Positions 9,354-16,756 of a stretch of DNA of 42,363 bases are shown in pieces. The notes under the pieces are model-generated. The model was not told where the DNA came from and did no database searches. It was given only the letters and a program-made list of their open reading frames with translations. The first letter of the stretch is position 1, and every line of letters starts with the position of its first letter. The stretch lies in contig NZ_JACCJY010000012.1 in NCBI RefSeq assembly GCF_014596085.1, positions 1-42,363 of the forward strand, given 5' to 3'. The stretch is from Azospirillum tabaci. GTDB taxonomy: Bacteria; Pseudomonadota; Alphaproteobacteria; Azospirillales; Azospirillaceae. The translations under genes and the position numbers were made by a program.

Positions 9354-9587
9354 TCAGGCGTGGAGGTCCTGGAACTGCAGATGCTTGGGCCGGCGGCCGC
9401 GCCGCTTGGGTGCGGCGAAGGAGGCGGAAGCGCCGCTTTCGCCTTGCACTTCGGCCTTCAGTTCCTGAACGCAACGCAACAGCAGTTCCTTTTCGCGCAG
9501 GTCCTCACGGTCGGTGATCTCCAGACAGCTCAGCTTGATCTCGACCAGATCGATCAGCGTTTCGGCGCAGCGGCGTGACAAGCTCAT
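9354..9587 (-). CDS. Small hypothetical protein with basic C-terminal tail
   Basis: This 77-residue product starts at the ATG at 9587, behind an AGGGGGA ribosome-binding site. Residues 1-48 form two predicted amphipathic helices (LIDLVEIKLSCLEI and REKELLLRCVQELKAE). A Ser/Ala linker leads to a basic stretch PKRRGRRPKHL resembling AT-hook-like DNA-binding tails. I do not recognise the family; a DNA- or RNA-associated role is only inferred from the basic tail. It converges on the sensor kinase gene, with 26 bases between their stops. The AT-rich DNA at 9610-9690 probably holds its promoter. Confidence 0.6.
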   Translation of the reverse strand: MSLSRRCAETLIDLVEIKLSCLEITDREDLREKELLLRCVQELKAEVQGESGASASFAAPKRRGRRPKHLQFQDLHA

Positions 9588-9717
9588 GGCGTCCCCCTGA
9601 CCAAGGATTGCTATCGCGTTCAGGTGGTAAGCTACCTCCATTTTTCTAAAAAGTATATAAAATTTTATATAGATTTCGTTCCTTTCGGCCTTGTTCCAAA
9701 TTTTTGGCGAGTAAGCG

Positions 9718-9746
9718 TTGACAGGCCCCACCCGGATCGTTAGAAC
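9718..9746 (+). promoter_or_regulatory. Promoter of tRNA-Ser
   Basis: TTGACA (9718-9723), a 17-base spacer, and TAGAAC (9741-9746) form a near-consensus sigma-70 promoter. It predicts transcription from about 9753, some 33 bases before the mature tRNA 5' end at 9786. Confidence 0.7.
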
Positions 9747-9785
9747 GCACCCACGCCAGCGGCGCCACAGAGCGCCGACCCGGTA

Positions 9786-9879
9786 GGAGGGGTGGCCGAG
9801 AGGCTGAAGGCGGCGGTTTGCTAAACCGTTATAGGGGCTCAAACCCCTATCGTGGGTTCGAATCCCATCCCCTCCGCCA
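9786..9879 (+). tRNA. tRNA-Ser (anticodon GCU)
   Basis: The acceptor stem GGAGGGG (9786-9792) pairs with CCCCTCC (9869-9875), followed by discriminator G9876 and an encoded CCA (9877-9879). The anticodon stem GCGGT/ACCGT encloses the loop TTGCTAA with anticodon GCT at 9820-9822, which reads AGC and AGU serine codons. A long variable arm (TATAGGGGCTCAAACCCCTA) and the T-loop TTCGAAT are as expected for a class II serine tRNA. The prophage integrase lies immediately downstream, so the 3' half of this gene is the probable attachment site. Confidence 0.96.
9820..9879. other. Probable phage attachment site (attL) within tRNA-Ser
   Basis: The tyrosine integrase gene ends 77 bp beyond the tRNA 3' end and everything to its right is phage-like. 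Phages of this type usually recombine in the anticodon-to-3'-end half of a tRNA and restore it. The exact core cannot be set because the matching attR lies outside the window. Confidence 0.5.
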
Positions 9880-9923
9880 CTTCCTTTCGCATCAATAAGT
9901 TAGCGATAGTTCAGCCGGCATTT

Positions 9924-9941
9924 CGAAGGCTACAACCTTCG
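9924..9941 (-). terminator. Short hairpin after int
   Basis: CGAAGG (9924-9929) and CCTTCG (9936-9941) form a 6-bp stem with a 6-base loop, 15 bases past the integrase stop when read on the minus strand. Only GAAATG follows, not a T-run. It may be a weak terminator or part of integrase arm-site DNA. Confidence 0.3.
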
Positions 9942-9955
9942 TGAAACCGTTGCAG

Positions 9956-11056
9956 CTATGCCAACTTCTGTGACACCCCTCCCCCGATGCGCATCACCCG
10001 TTGCCGGGTCGCAGGGTCGACATAGTCGAGGTACATCTCGGTCACCTTCACTGATGAATGGCCGAGGATAAGCTGCAAATCGTAGATGCTCCCCCCGTCG
10101 CGCAGGTAGTTCACCGCGAAGAGGTGCCGTAGGTCGTGCAGGCGAAACGACAGTGGTTCCAAGCCCTTATCAGCTTTTTTGGCTGCTGCGTTGATCCTGT
10201 TCCGGATTTGGATATGGCGGGACGCTACGTTTCGGAACGGCTGGCCGTCGTCGTGCCAGAAAACGTACTGGGATTTGATGTGGTGGGGTATGACACCCAG
10301 TATGACACCGGCCTGATGGCTCAAGGGAACCACCCTCGCGCGCCGACCCTTCGTCCTGGTGAGGATGATGCTGGACCCGTCGGTGGCGATCTGTGGGCGT
10401 GTTAGGCCGACCGCCTCCGCTTCCCGCATGCCGGTGGCGGCAAGGAAGCGAATCAGGGCGGCCCACGTTGGCTTCACGTTGGCGCAGTACCGCTCGATCT
10501 CGGCCGCGGTCGGCAAGGTGATGGGCTCCCGCCGCTCTTTGATGTGCGACCGATCCCAAGTCCGGGCCGGGTTGTCGTCGCGCCAACCCCAGCCGACGCA
10601 GGCATGCAGAACGCTCGACAGGGCCGTCAGGTCGCGACGCAGGGTCGCGTTCGTCGCGGCCCGACGCTGCTTCGACCAAGTTACGATCTCGCCGATCGTC
10701 TTATGGGCGATTCGCTCGACCGGCAGTTCCTCCAGAGGCACGCGCTTGCCCGCCGTCGAATCGGTGACGACAGCCGCCGCGATCTGGCCTATGGAGACGG
10801 CATAGCGCTGTGCCGTCGTGTCGTCGACGTTGTCGGGCAGGTACTCCTTCAGCCATTTGCCCACCGCCTCGGGCCAGGAGTGGAGGTGGCCGCGCAGCTC
10901 CGCTAAGCGACGGTCGCGGCGGGAGACCGCTTCCGCTTGATCCTTTGTTCGTAGACTTTCTCGTATTGGCTGGCCATCGATCTTGAGCCTGAGGTACCAA
11001 GTCCCGTCGACTTGGTATAGGTTCCTGTCGTCGGCAGCCGTTGGCTGCTTAGGCAT
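9956..11056 (-). CDS. int: Phage integrase, tyrosine recombinase
   Basis: This 366-residue tyrosine recombinase catalyses site-specific insertion and excision of the prophage. The N-terminal 60 residues (VDGTWYLRLKIDGQPIRESL) form an arm-binding type domain. A SAM-like core-binding domain covers about 65-170. The catalytic domain has Arg211 (ATGMREAEA), His307 and Arg310 (HDLRH), His333 (LGHSS) and the nucleophile Tyr342 (MYLDYV), so all key residues are present. The 3' end of the gene faces the tRNA-Ser attachment site. Its 5' end lies inside the coding sequence of the upstream excisionase-like gene in another frame, so translation may depend on that gene. Confidence 0.95.
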   Translation of the reverse strand: MPKQPTAADDRNLYQVDGTWYLRLKIDGQPIRESLRTKDQAEAVSRRDRRLAELRGHLHSWPEAVGKWLKEYLPDNVDDTTAQRYAVSIGQIAAAVVTDSTAGKRVPLEELPVERIAHKTIGEIVTWSKQRRAATNATLRRDLTALSSVLHACVGWGWRDDNPARTWDRSHIKERREPITLPTAAEIERYCANVKPTWAALIRFLAATGMREAEAVGLTRPQIATDGSSIILTRTKGRRARVVPLSHQAGVILGVIPHHIKSQYVFWHDDGQPFRNVASRHIQIRNRINAAAKKADKGLEPLSFRLHDLRHLFAVNYLRDGGSIYDLQLILGHSSVKVTEMYLDYVDPATRQRVMRIGGGVSQKLA

Positions 11057-11250
11057 GTCGTAGCATCCTCACGAAGTTTAATCCAACGCCGCACCTCAGA
11101 CTCGACGAAGGTCCAGGTACCCCCTTCGACGAGTTGTGCGGCACTGGGGATTTTGCCCTGTTTGGCGAGCAGCTGCACAGAGCGTTTGGATAGGCCGGTG
11201 ATGGCGGCGACGCGATCGGCGCGGATACGCTCGGCCCCGGGGTGGTCCAT
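10903..11250 (-). CDS. Excisionase-like / helix-turn-helix DNA-binding protein
   Basis: The 115-residue frame begins with a winged-helix MerR/Xis-type domain: RVAAITGLSKRSVQLLAKQGKIPSA (about residues 13-37), then GTWTFVESEVRRWIKLRE. This is the usual layout of small phage excisionases and helix-turn-helix proteins next to int. The recognisable domain ends near residue 62, about where int starts (11056). The last 50 residues are encoded entirely within int and are basic and low-information. Excisionase is the favoured role; a transcription regulator of int is the alternative. Confidence 0.7.
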   Translation of the reverse strand: MDHPGAERIRADRVAAITGLSKRSVQLLAKQGKIPSAAQLVEGGTWTFVESEVRRWIKLREDATTCLSSQRLPTTGTYTKSTGLGTSGSRSMASQYEKVYEQRIKRKRSPAATVA

Positions 11251-11323
11251 CTACACCCCCACCAGCGGCTGCAGGTTCTCCCACGGCGCCGCGGCCAAGC
11301 GTACGGGGCCGCAATCCTGAGCG

Positions 11324-11905
11324 TCACGCATCGCCGTCACTCCCGCCACCATCGCCCTTTTCCGGATCGTCTTCGCCCTTCCCACCTTCCTCCGAAGGCT
11401 TCCTGAACAGGTCGCGCTGCCGCGGCGGAAGGCGCATGCCCGGCACGATGGGAAGGTTCATCTCGACCCAAAACTGCCTTCCGGCCTCCTTGCCCCAAAG
11501 GTGGGTGCCGGTGCGAACGGCGCCGAGACGCTGATGGAAGGGCTGCTCTGCCGGCGCAGAGTCCGTCTCGTCCTTCGCTCCCATGGTGTAGGAGCCGGTC
11601 TTGCGGATGGACGGCAGGACTTTGGCGGTCACCCACTTCTTGAACCGCTTCGCCGCAGGCTTGCGGCTGGTCAGGATCAGGCTGTAGAGGCCTGACTCGT
11701 TAATGATGGTCAACTGCTGTTCGCCGCCAGGGGTGTCGATAATACCGACACCCTTCTCGTCATCGTCCAGACGGCTGGCGGCGTCACGGTTGTTGCCGAT
11801 CTCCAGAACGTGGCACACGTCGGCCAGCACGAATCTTGGCGACCCGTCCATGGCGATGATGCGAACGGTCATTCCCTCGAAATTCAGGGGGGTGATGTGG
11901 TTCAT
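11324..11905 (-). CDS. BRO-family antirepressor-like protein
   Basis: The 193-residue protein has an N-terminal Bro-N domain. It begins with MTVRIIAMDGSPRFVLADVCHVLEI, followed by DDDEKGV, NESGLYSLILTSRKPAAKRFKKWVT and VLPSIRKTGSY, which are hallmark features of the family. Bro-N proteins bind DNA and in temperate phages often serve as antirepressors. The C-terminal 85 residues carry no domain I recognise and end in an acidic Gly/Glu/Asp-rich tail. The gene is late in the leftward operon, before xis and int. Whether it acts on the repressor at 25114 is not shown by the sequence. Confidence 0.85.
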   Translation of the reverse strand: MNHITPLNFEGMTVRIIAMDGSPRFVLADVCHVLEIGNNRDAASRLDDDEKGVGIIDTPGGEQQLTIINESGLYSLILTSRKPAAKRFKKWVTAKVLPSIRKTGSYTMGAKDETDSAPAEQPFHQRLGAVRTGTHLWGKEAGRQFWVEMNLPIVPGMRLPPRQRDLFRKPSEEGGKGEDDPEKGDGGGSDGDA

Positions 11906-11959
11906 GATCTGGTCTCTATGAGATGAGGTTTGGGCGGTTCAGAGTGATGAGGCTGGGGT

Positions 11960-12661
11960 TCAGCCAATCGCCACCTCCCGCGCCTCCAGCTTGTCGATGT
12001 TCGAGCGGTGGACGGTGAAGGTCAGGGCGACGACGAACGGGTTAGCAGCCCAGGCGTCATCTCCGTGCAGGCGCCGCCAATAGTTGGCGAATGCCATGCG
12101 CGCAGAGCCGAGGGCGCAGTCCGCGAGGCGCTTGGCGTACGGGCTGGTGCGGGCTCTGTGCTCGGCTTCCTCCCAATTCATGGGCCAAGAGTCAGCAGGC
12201 CAACGTGCGGTCTGGAATGTCTGGCCACCATCGACCGACATCTGGCATTCGCGGAAACCGGTGTCGCGCTGCGTCGCCCCTTCCGCCCGCGCGTCTTCCT
12301 CGCTGATGTCCTGCAACCGCTGGACCTTCATGCTCTCCACCACCAGCGTGAGCCGGCTGGCCCAGCGGGGCATGTGGATGGAGGGTTTCCACGGGCCGGG
12401 GTATTGGGCGCAGCCGTGCTCCTTGTAGTGCAGTTCGCCGTTGGCATAGGCCAGTGTCGATCCGTCGGCAGCATATTCAACGCCAAGAATGGCCGGATCG
12501 CCGTAGGCGTCAGAGGTGGCGAAGTTCTCCCGCACCCACAGCCGGTCGCCCGGCTGGACCTTGGCGAGCGGCGATGTGGCGAGGCGGCGCGTCTGCGTTT
12601 TCCTGCCGTCGAGGAGCGCGCGGACCATCGGCGCGCTGAAGATGATCGGGACGTCACGCAT
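11960..12661 (-). CDS. Phage hypothetical protein, ASCH/PUA-like N-terminus
   Basis: The N-terminus IIFSAPMVRALLDGRKTQTRR and the later GDRLWVREN are the signature of a widespread group of phage proteins with a PUA/ASCH-like fold. The fold suggests nucleic-acid binding, but no function is established. The protein has 233 residues, and the C-terminal half (WKPSIHMPRWASRLTLVVES to the end) is also typical of the group. The start ATG at 12661 has a GGAGG site inside the end of the preceding small frame, with which it overlaps by 8 bases. It belongs to the leftward early operon. Confidence 0.75.
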   Translation of the reverse strand: MRDVPIIFSAPMVRALLDGRKTQTRRLATSPLAKVQPGDRLWVRENFATSDAYGDPAILGVEYAADGSTLAYANGELHYKEHGCAQYPGPWKPSIHMPRWASRLTLVVESMKVQRLQDISEEDARAEGATQRDTGFRECQMSVDGGQTFQTARWPADSWPMNWEEAEHRARTSPYAKRLADCALGSARMAFANYWRRLHGDDAWAANPFVVALTFTVHRSNIDKLEAREVAIG

Positions 12662-12920
12662 CGGCGTCCTCCATTTGCTCGGCGCCGCCCCCGACGCTCG
12701 CCGCGCCCAACTCGAACGCCTCGATCAGCCCCCGGATCTGCCGGATGGCGTCTTCCAGGTGCATTCGGCGATGAGGACGATCCTCCAGCACGGCCAGCAG
12801 CTCGCAGGGGGCGAGGCTGCCGCGCTCGGCCAGCCGTTCCAGGGTCTGGCCATGGTTGATCTGCGCCTGTGCCCTATGGGGCGCGACAAGGCTCCAGGCA
12901 ATGGCCCAGTGGTCGAGTTG
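12654..12920 (-). CDS. Possible small phage gene next to the HNH insertion
   Basis: A frame open to 12654 encodes a plausible 88-residue product if started at the GTG at 12920. Its C-terminal 65 residues (LERLAERGSLAPCELLAVLE onward) look helical and coding-like, and end in an acidic tail. It overlaps the downstream gene by 8 bases in the style of the rest of the operon. The N-terminus is uncertain: no good ATG or ribosome-binding site was found. The gene may have lost its start when the opposing HNH gene at 13020 was inserted. Treat it as a candidate or remnant. Confidence 0.4.
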   Translation of the reverse strand, partial: QLDHWAIAWSLVAPHRAQAQINHGQTLERLAERGSLAPCELLAVLEDRPHRRMHLEDAIRQIRGLIEAFELGAASVGGGAEQMEDADA

Positions 12921-13019
12921 CACTATGAGGGGTCTGGTACATTCCTGCTTGCGGACCCCAGCGCAACACGGGATGGTAGAGGAGGCGTGTCCGCACAATC
13001 CAAGTTCTAGGCTTCGTAC

Positions 13020-13904
13020 ATGACCTTTGGGAACTTCGTCCGTGATCGTCGTTACAATCGCCGGCGCGATCTCCATGATCCCTACGGCGGTCAACGCCAG
13101 GGCGGCATCATTACGCCGTCGAAGTACCCAGTCATATTTGCGATCACCGGGGTAAGCGGCGTCCAGCACGGCTATCTCGATGGTTGGACCCAAGATGGCC
13201 AGGTTTTCCGCTACTTCGGCGAAGGCCAGGAAGGCGATATGACCTTCACCTCTGGGAACAAAGCCATCCGCGATCATGTCGCCGAGGGAGAGGATTTGCT
13301 CCTTTTCCAGAAGCAGCATCGTTCTGGGATGCTGAGGTTTCTCGGCCAATTCGTCTGTGTGAGCACAACCAGAGAACCGACACCAGATCGTCGTGGGAAC
13401 ATGAGGAGTGGGATCGTCTTCAACCTGGTTCCGGTGGAGGGGCTCCAGGAGGCTGACGCTGCGGAAACGGAGGGTGACCACAGCGCCAGTGGGCTCGATC
13501 TGGCTGCACTTAGGAGTGCCGCAATGGAAGCTGCGTCTACTGGTGAAGAGGAGCCAGCCGAAGGCGCTCGGCGGCGTGTTTACCAGCGCAGCGAGGTGGT
13601 GCGCCGATATGTGCTCGCGCGTGCCGCCGGCATCTGCGAGTGCTGCAAGTCGCCTGCTCCATTCATGCGAGCTAATGGTGAACCATACCTGGAGCCACAT
13701 CACATCCGACGCGTGAGCGACGGTGGTCCAGACGATCCTCGCTACGTTGCTGGGGTATGCCCAACCTGCCATCGACGTATCCATCATGGCGCGGATGGCA
13801 AGGACATCAACGAGGCTCTGGGTGAGGCAATCCTGCATTTTGAGTATGCCGTGGCCTCGGTCGAGCCTCCCAATCGAACAACGCGAAAGCGTGTTATGGC
13901 CTAG
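13020..13904 (+). CDS. ScoMcrA-like modification-dependent HNH endonuclease
   Basis: This 294-residue protein has two recognisable parts. Residues 20-115 (DPYGGQRQGGI, IFAITGVSG, FRYFGEGQEGDMTF, GNKAI) resemble the SRA-like base-reading domain of ScoMcrA-type restriction enzymes. Residues 190-262 form an HNH nuclease with zinc-type cysteines (CECC at 206-209, CPTCH at 247-251), the His-His pair at 227-228 in LEPHHI, and DGGPDDP. Such type IV enzymes cut DNA carrying 5-methylcytosine and, in some members, phosphorothioate. It is encoded against the surrounding leftward operon and has visibly lower GC, so it looks like defence cargo. An in-frame TAG at 13008 limits the start to 13020 or later; no clear ribosome-binding site precedes it. 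Confidence 0.82.
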   Translation: MTFGNFVRDRRYNRRRDLHDPYGGQRQGGIITPSKYPVIFAITGVSGVQHGYLDGWTQDGQVFRYFGEGQEGDMTFTSGNKAIRDHVAEGEDLLLFQKQHRSGMLRFLGQFVCVSTTREPTPDRRGNMRSGIVFNLVPVEGLQEADAAETEGDHSASGLDLAALRSAAMEAASTGEEEPAEGARRRVYQRSEVVRRYVLARAAGICECCKSPAPFMRANGEPYLEPHHIRRVSDGGPDDPRYVAGVCPTCHRRIHHGADGKDINEALGEAILHFEYAVASVEPPNRTTRKRVMA

Positions 13905-13915
13905 GCTGCTGTTCA

Positions 13916-14236
13916 TCAAAGCGCCTCTCTGGTGGGAGCATCGGTTCGGCTGTTGTCGTCACATTCGCAGTTGCTTACCCGGTCACCGCAGTCCGGGCAG
14001 CGCTTCAGGTGTGCGCAGTCAGCGCACTGGTAGTGTCCGTCCGACAGGCACTCACCGATCTCGCCTTTGAGGCGGAGGCGAGGGGCGTAAGCGATGCACG
14101 GCGCGTGCGGGTCCCGCATGCCAGGCAGACCGACCGGGATCTTCTCCCACGCCATGGCTTTGACGCGACGGTAGGAGAACCGGCACAGCCAGAGCCAGAA
14201 GCCGCCCGGCTCGTTCTCGATGCGCAGCTTCAGCAT
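13916..14236 (-). CDS. Cysteine-rich phage hypothetical protein
   Basis: This 106-residue protein has a zinc-ribbon-like half. The cysteines in HYQCADCAHLKRCPDCGDRV, followed by NCEC (about residues 69-93), could bind one or two zinc ions. The N-terminal half (FWLWLCRFSYRRVKAMAWEK) is aromatic and basic, and the tail is polar. I do not recognise a named family. It converges with the HNH gene, with 12 bases between their stops, and is the next member of the leftward operon upstream of that insertion. Confidence 0.65.
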   Translation of the reverse strand: MLKLRIENEPGGFWLWLCRFSYRRVKAMAWEKIPVGLPGMRDPHAPCIAYAPRLRLKGEIGECLSDGHYQCADCAHLKRCPDCGDRVSNCECDDNSRTDAPTREAL

Positions 14237-14239
14237 TGT

Positions 14240-14677
14240 TCAGCCCTCCACCGTTTCAAGCTGACCAGCCGCCAGCCGCTCGATCACGTCCGGGCCGTTC
14301 CATCGCGGCGCGTTGTCGGGGTGGGTCAGGCCGTGGCTCTTCAGGACGATTCGGATCGCCATCATGGACTCCGCCGTCGGCTGCCCGCTGTAGTCGGTGA
14401 AGCGCCAGTCCCACATGTTCTTGACCGCGGTCGCGGCGCGCCGGGGAGCTTCCGGCACCAGGGCGCCGCCCAGCGACACGCCGGTCGGCAGGTGGGTCAG
14501 CACATGCCGCCAGGTATCCTGGTCATGGTGGACGCCGAAGAAGCCGCGGGTCTGACCGGAGACTGTCACCCACCCCTTTGTGGTGATGATGCGGTACTCG
14601 GCGTCGGTCCAGGTGCGGTGGCCGATGGCAGCCGAATTCAGGGGCTTGGCGTCGGGCGAAAAAGGACGATTGGGCAT
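14240..14677 (-). CDS. Phage hypothetical protein
   Basis: Unrecognised 145-residue protein. The sequence is soluble, with aromatic-rich segments (TDAEYRIITTKGW, FFGVHHDQDTWRHVLTHLP) and no membrane or signal segment. It has no clear catalytic motif. The gene lies 3 bases upstream of the Cys-rich gene and 6 bases downstream of the next one, so it is firmly within the operon, and its third codon positions are GC-rich as in real genes of this region. Confidence 0.6.
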   Translation of the reverse strand: MPNRPFSPDAKPLNSAAIGHRTWTDAEYRIITTKGWVTVSGQTRGFFGVHHDQDTWRHVLTHLPTGVSLGGALVPEAPRRAATAVKNMWDWRFTDYSGQPTAESMMAIRIVLKSHGLTHPDNAPRWNGPDVIERLAAGQLETVEG

Positions 14678-14683
14678 AGCTCG

Positions 14684-15169
14684 TCACGCCCCCGGCGCAG
14701 TGCGGTTGTCCACCGCCACGCGCTCGTCCATCGGCGACGTCATGTGCGCGGCATGCAGGACGCCCGTGGCCTTCAGCGAGTCGTAGGCGTCCAGGTCGTA
14801 CACCACCGCCAGATAGGGCAGGGTGGCCGGGCGAGGCTGCTGGCCAGCTTTCCGCGCGAGTTCGTGGGCGTGTTCGTCCGGGTGCGTCTCGAAGGTCGGT
14901 GGCAGGTCTACCAGTTCCGCCGGCATGTAGGCCTGCGCCGCCGGGTCCCAGCGCTTCAGCCGGTACTGCACGATGTCGGGGAAGGCGACGCGGCCGTCGG
15001 CGGTGATCAGTTCCTCGACAGTCTGCGGGCCGGGCGGCGGGGCCATGGTGGCGCAGGCGCGGACGTGGCGGTTGGTGTGCCGCTGCTGCGGCGCAGGCGG
15101 AAAGGAGCTTTCGATCAGCCGCCCGGTCTTGGTGATGCCGGTGCGGTGGGTCAGTTCGTCCATCATCAT
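14684..15169 (-). CDS. Phage hypothetical protein
   Basis: Unrecognised product of 161 residues counted from the first of three consecutive ATG codons at 15169. The N-terminal 45 residues are basic. The rest is mixed, with QTVEELITADGRVAFPDIVQ and a helical C-terminal region. A longer frame running upstream would be Arg-rich and read through the neighbouring gene, so the triple-Met start is preferred. It lies 8 bases below the gene ending at 15178. Confidence 0.6.
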   Translation of the reverse strand: MMMDELTHRTGITKTGRLIESSFPPAPQQRHTNRHVRACATMAPPPGPQTVEELITADGRVAFPDIVQYRLKRWDPAAQAYMPAELVDLPPTFETHPDEHAHELARKAGQQPRPATLPYLAVVYDLDAYDSLKATGVLHAAHMTSPMDERVAVDNRTAPGA

Positions 15170-15177
15170 CGGCACCT

Positions 15178-15561
15178 TCAGTCTTGGGCGTGGTTGGGAG
15201 CGGGTTCGATCCATTCGCCGCCGACATCGGCGAAGTCGGGATCGTCGCCGTCGATTACCGTCGTCTCGGGGCCGGGCAGGGCCGGGCGGACCTCCTCCGG
15301 CAGGTTCCAGCGGTCGCTGGCCCAGGTCCTGGCGCATTCCTCGGTGCAGGGCCGGTAGCCGAAGAGGGACGAGCCCGGATAGAACTCGGTCAGGATCGGG
15401 GTGTCGGCGCCCGGACCGAACACGTCGATCCGCAGCATCTTGACGCCGAACCGCTCGACCTCGCGTGCCAGGCCGTAGCGGGAGCGATGGCCGAGCAACT
15501 CGACCTTCGCCCATTCGGCGGCCGGGACGGCGGTCGCGGGTGTGCTGGAGGTGGTGTCCAT
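15178..15561 (-). CDS. Phage hypothetical protein (VELLGHR family)
   Basis: This 127-residue protein has the pattern VELLGHRSRYGLAREVERFG, then MLRIDVF, TEFYPGSSLFGYRP and a Cys-Glu-Glu-Cys turn. The same pattern occurs in small proteins of unknown function encoded by many phages and phage-like elements. The start ATG at 15561 overlaps the TGA of the preceding P-loop ATPase by one base, showing tight translational coupling. It may work with the recombination genes upstream, but that is only by location. Confidence 0.65.
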   Translation of the reverse strand: MDTTSSTPATAVPAAEWAKVELLGHRSRYGLAREVERFGVKMLRIDVFGPGADTPILTEFYPGSSLFGYRPCTEECARTWASDRWNLPEEVRPALPGPETTVIDGDDPDFADVGGEWIEPAPNHAQD

Positions 15562-16745
15562 CAGAACTCTCCATTCGCATCGGCCTTCGCCGCGATCTCG
15601 TCGAGTTCGCGCTTGCGGGCGCTGATCAGGATTTTCTTGGCCGTGTCGCTGCCCAGCGCGGACGCTTTGCCGGCAGGGCCATCCCACCACGCGCGCAGAG
15701 CGGCGGAGCCCTGCTTGGCCGCGTCCAAGGCCTCGTTGAAGGCTTCATCCGCCGGGGTGAGGGGCTTATCGTCGGGCGGAGCCGCGTCCTGCTGCTGGGC
15801 CTGCGCGCCGAACGGGTTGTCGAGGTTCTGCTGGTCGCGCCGCTCCTGCTCGACGCGTTCGCGTTCGGCGTCGGCGGCCTTGGCGATGGAGGCGTAATTC
15901 TCCATCTTGGGCTTCAGCAGATTCCGCTGATCGGAGCTGAGTTCGCTCCAGAACTCCCGGAAGCTCTGCGCACCTTCCTCGGCTGCAGCGGTCGCGTCGA
16001 CCTCCAGCTTGCGCTGCTCAGTGCTTCGCAGGTCAGCGCCACCGAGCCACGCGATCAGGCGCTTGCCCATCTCCTCGGTCATGACCTCGCCGGCGGCGAA
16101 GACCTCGCGCAGCGGACCCGGGCATTTACCGGCCGGCGCGGTGACCGTGAATTTGCCGTCGCCCAGCATCTGGCCCATGACGGTCATGTCGTAGCGCAGC
16201 GTTTTCTCCTGCACCGGAACGACAGGACCGGGGATGAGCTTCTTGCGACCGTCGACAATCTCTTCGACCAGCGGCTGCTTGGCACGGGCGCACAGGATGA
16301 TGTGCATGTCGGAGCGCAGCAGGCGGTTGGTCATCTTGCCGAGGCGGCGTTTGGGCTTGGCCCATTTCGCTATGTCGTTACGCTCGGTCGCGGTCTCGAC
16401 CATATCGAGGACGCCACCTTCAGCGAACCAGACGTGGCTGATGCTGTCGATCACCAGGACGTTGATGCCGGCCGCCTCGATCTCGTTCAGCGCTTCGATG
16501 TAGCGGTCGGGCGTGAACGGAGGCGTGAGGGAGGCGTACATGTAACCGCCGGGAATCTTGTCCACGTAGGCCCGCCCACGCTGCCCGCCCTCGGTGTCCA
16601 GCAGCATCCGCTTGGCCGGGTCGGGCTCCATGCCCGCGGCCAGCCGTAGCGCGGAGAGTGTCTTGCCGGTTTCGGACAGGCCATAGAGTGAGATCAGGAA
16701 GCGCATACCGGCGCGGTTGGCCGGGACGATGTTGAGCAATCCCAT
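15561..16745 (-). CDS. P-loop ATPase, Sak4-like phage recombinase candidate
   Basis: The 394-residue protein has a RecA-type ATPase core. Walker A is GLSETGKT at residues 22-29, an acidic stretch DTEGGQRG follows, and Walker B is INVLVIDSIS. These features and its location match phage nucleotide-binding proteins of the Sak4/AAA_24 group, which promote single-strand annealing or act as RecA-like mediators. Residues 255-394 form a charged, Ala/Gln/Asp-rich C-terminal extension that is not part of the core. The ATG at 16745 is preferred because GGGAGG lies upstream; an ATG at 16760 overlaps the previous stop. It sits just downstream of an SbcC-like gene and a RecE-like nuclease gene. Confidence 0.78.
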   Translation of the reverse strand: MGLLNIVPANRAGMRFLISLYGLSETGKTLSALRLAAGMEPDPAKRMLLDTEGGQRGRAYVDKIPGGYMYASLTPPFTPDRYIEALNEIEAAGINVLVIDSISHVWFAEGGVLDMVETATERNDIAKWAKPKRRLGKMTNRLLRSDMHIILCARAKQPLVEEIVDGRKKLIPGPVVPVQEKTLRYDMTVMGQMLGDGKFTVTAPAGKCPGPLREVFAAGEVMTEEMGKRLIAWLGGADLRSTEQRKLEVDATAAAEEGAQSFREFWSELSSDQRNLLKPKMENYASIAKAADAERERVEQERRDQQNLDNPFGAQAQQQDAAPPDDKPLTPADEAFNEALDAAKQGSAALRAWWDGPAGKASALGSDTAKKILISARKRELDEIAAKADANGEF

Positions 16746-16756
16746 CGTCGCCTCCC

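Noticed and set aside
12921..13919. Upstream part of a 421-codon minus-strand frame
   Set aside because: It is antisense to the ScoMcrA-like gene, whose HNH motif fixes the coding strand. Only the last part (12654-12920) was kept as a candidate.
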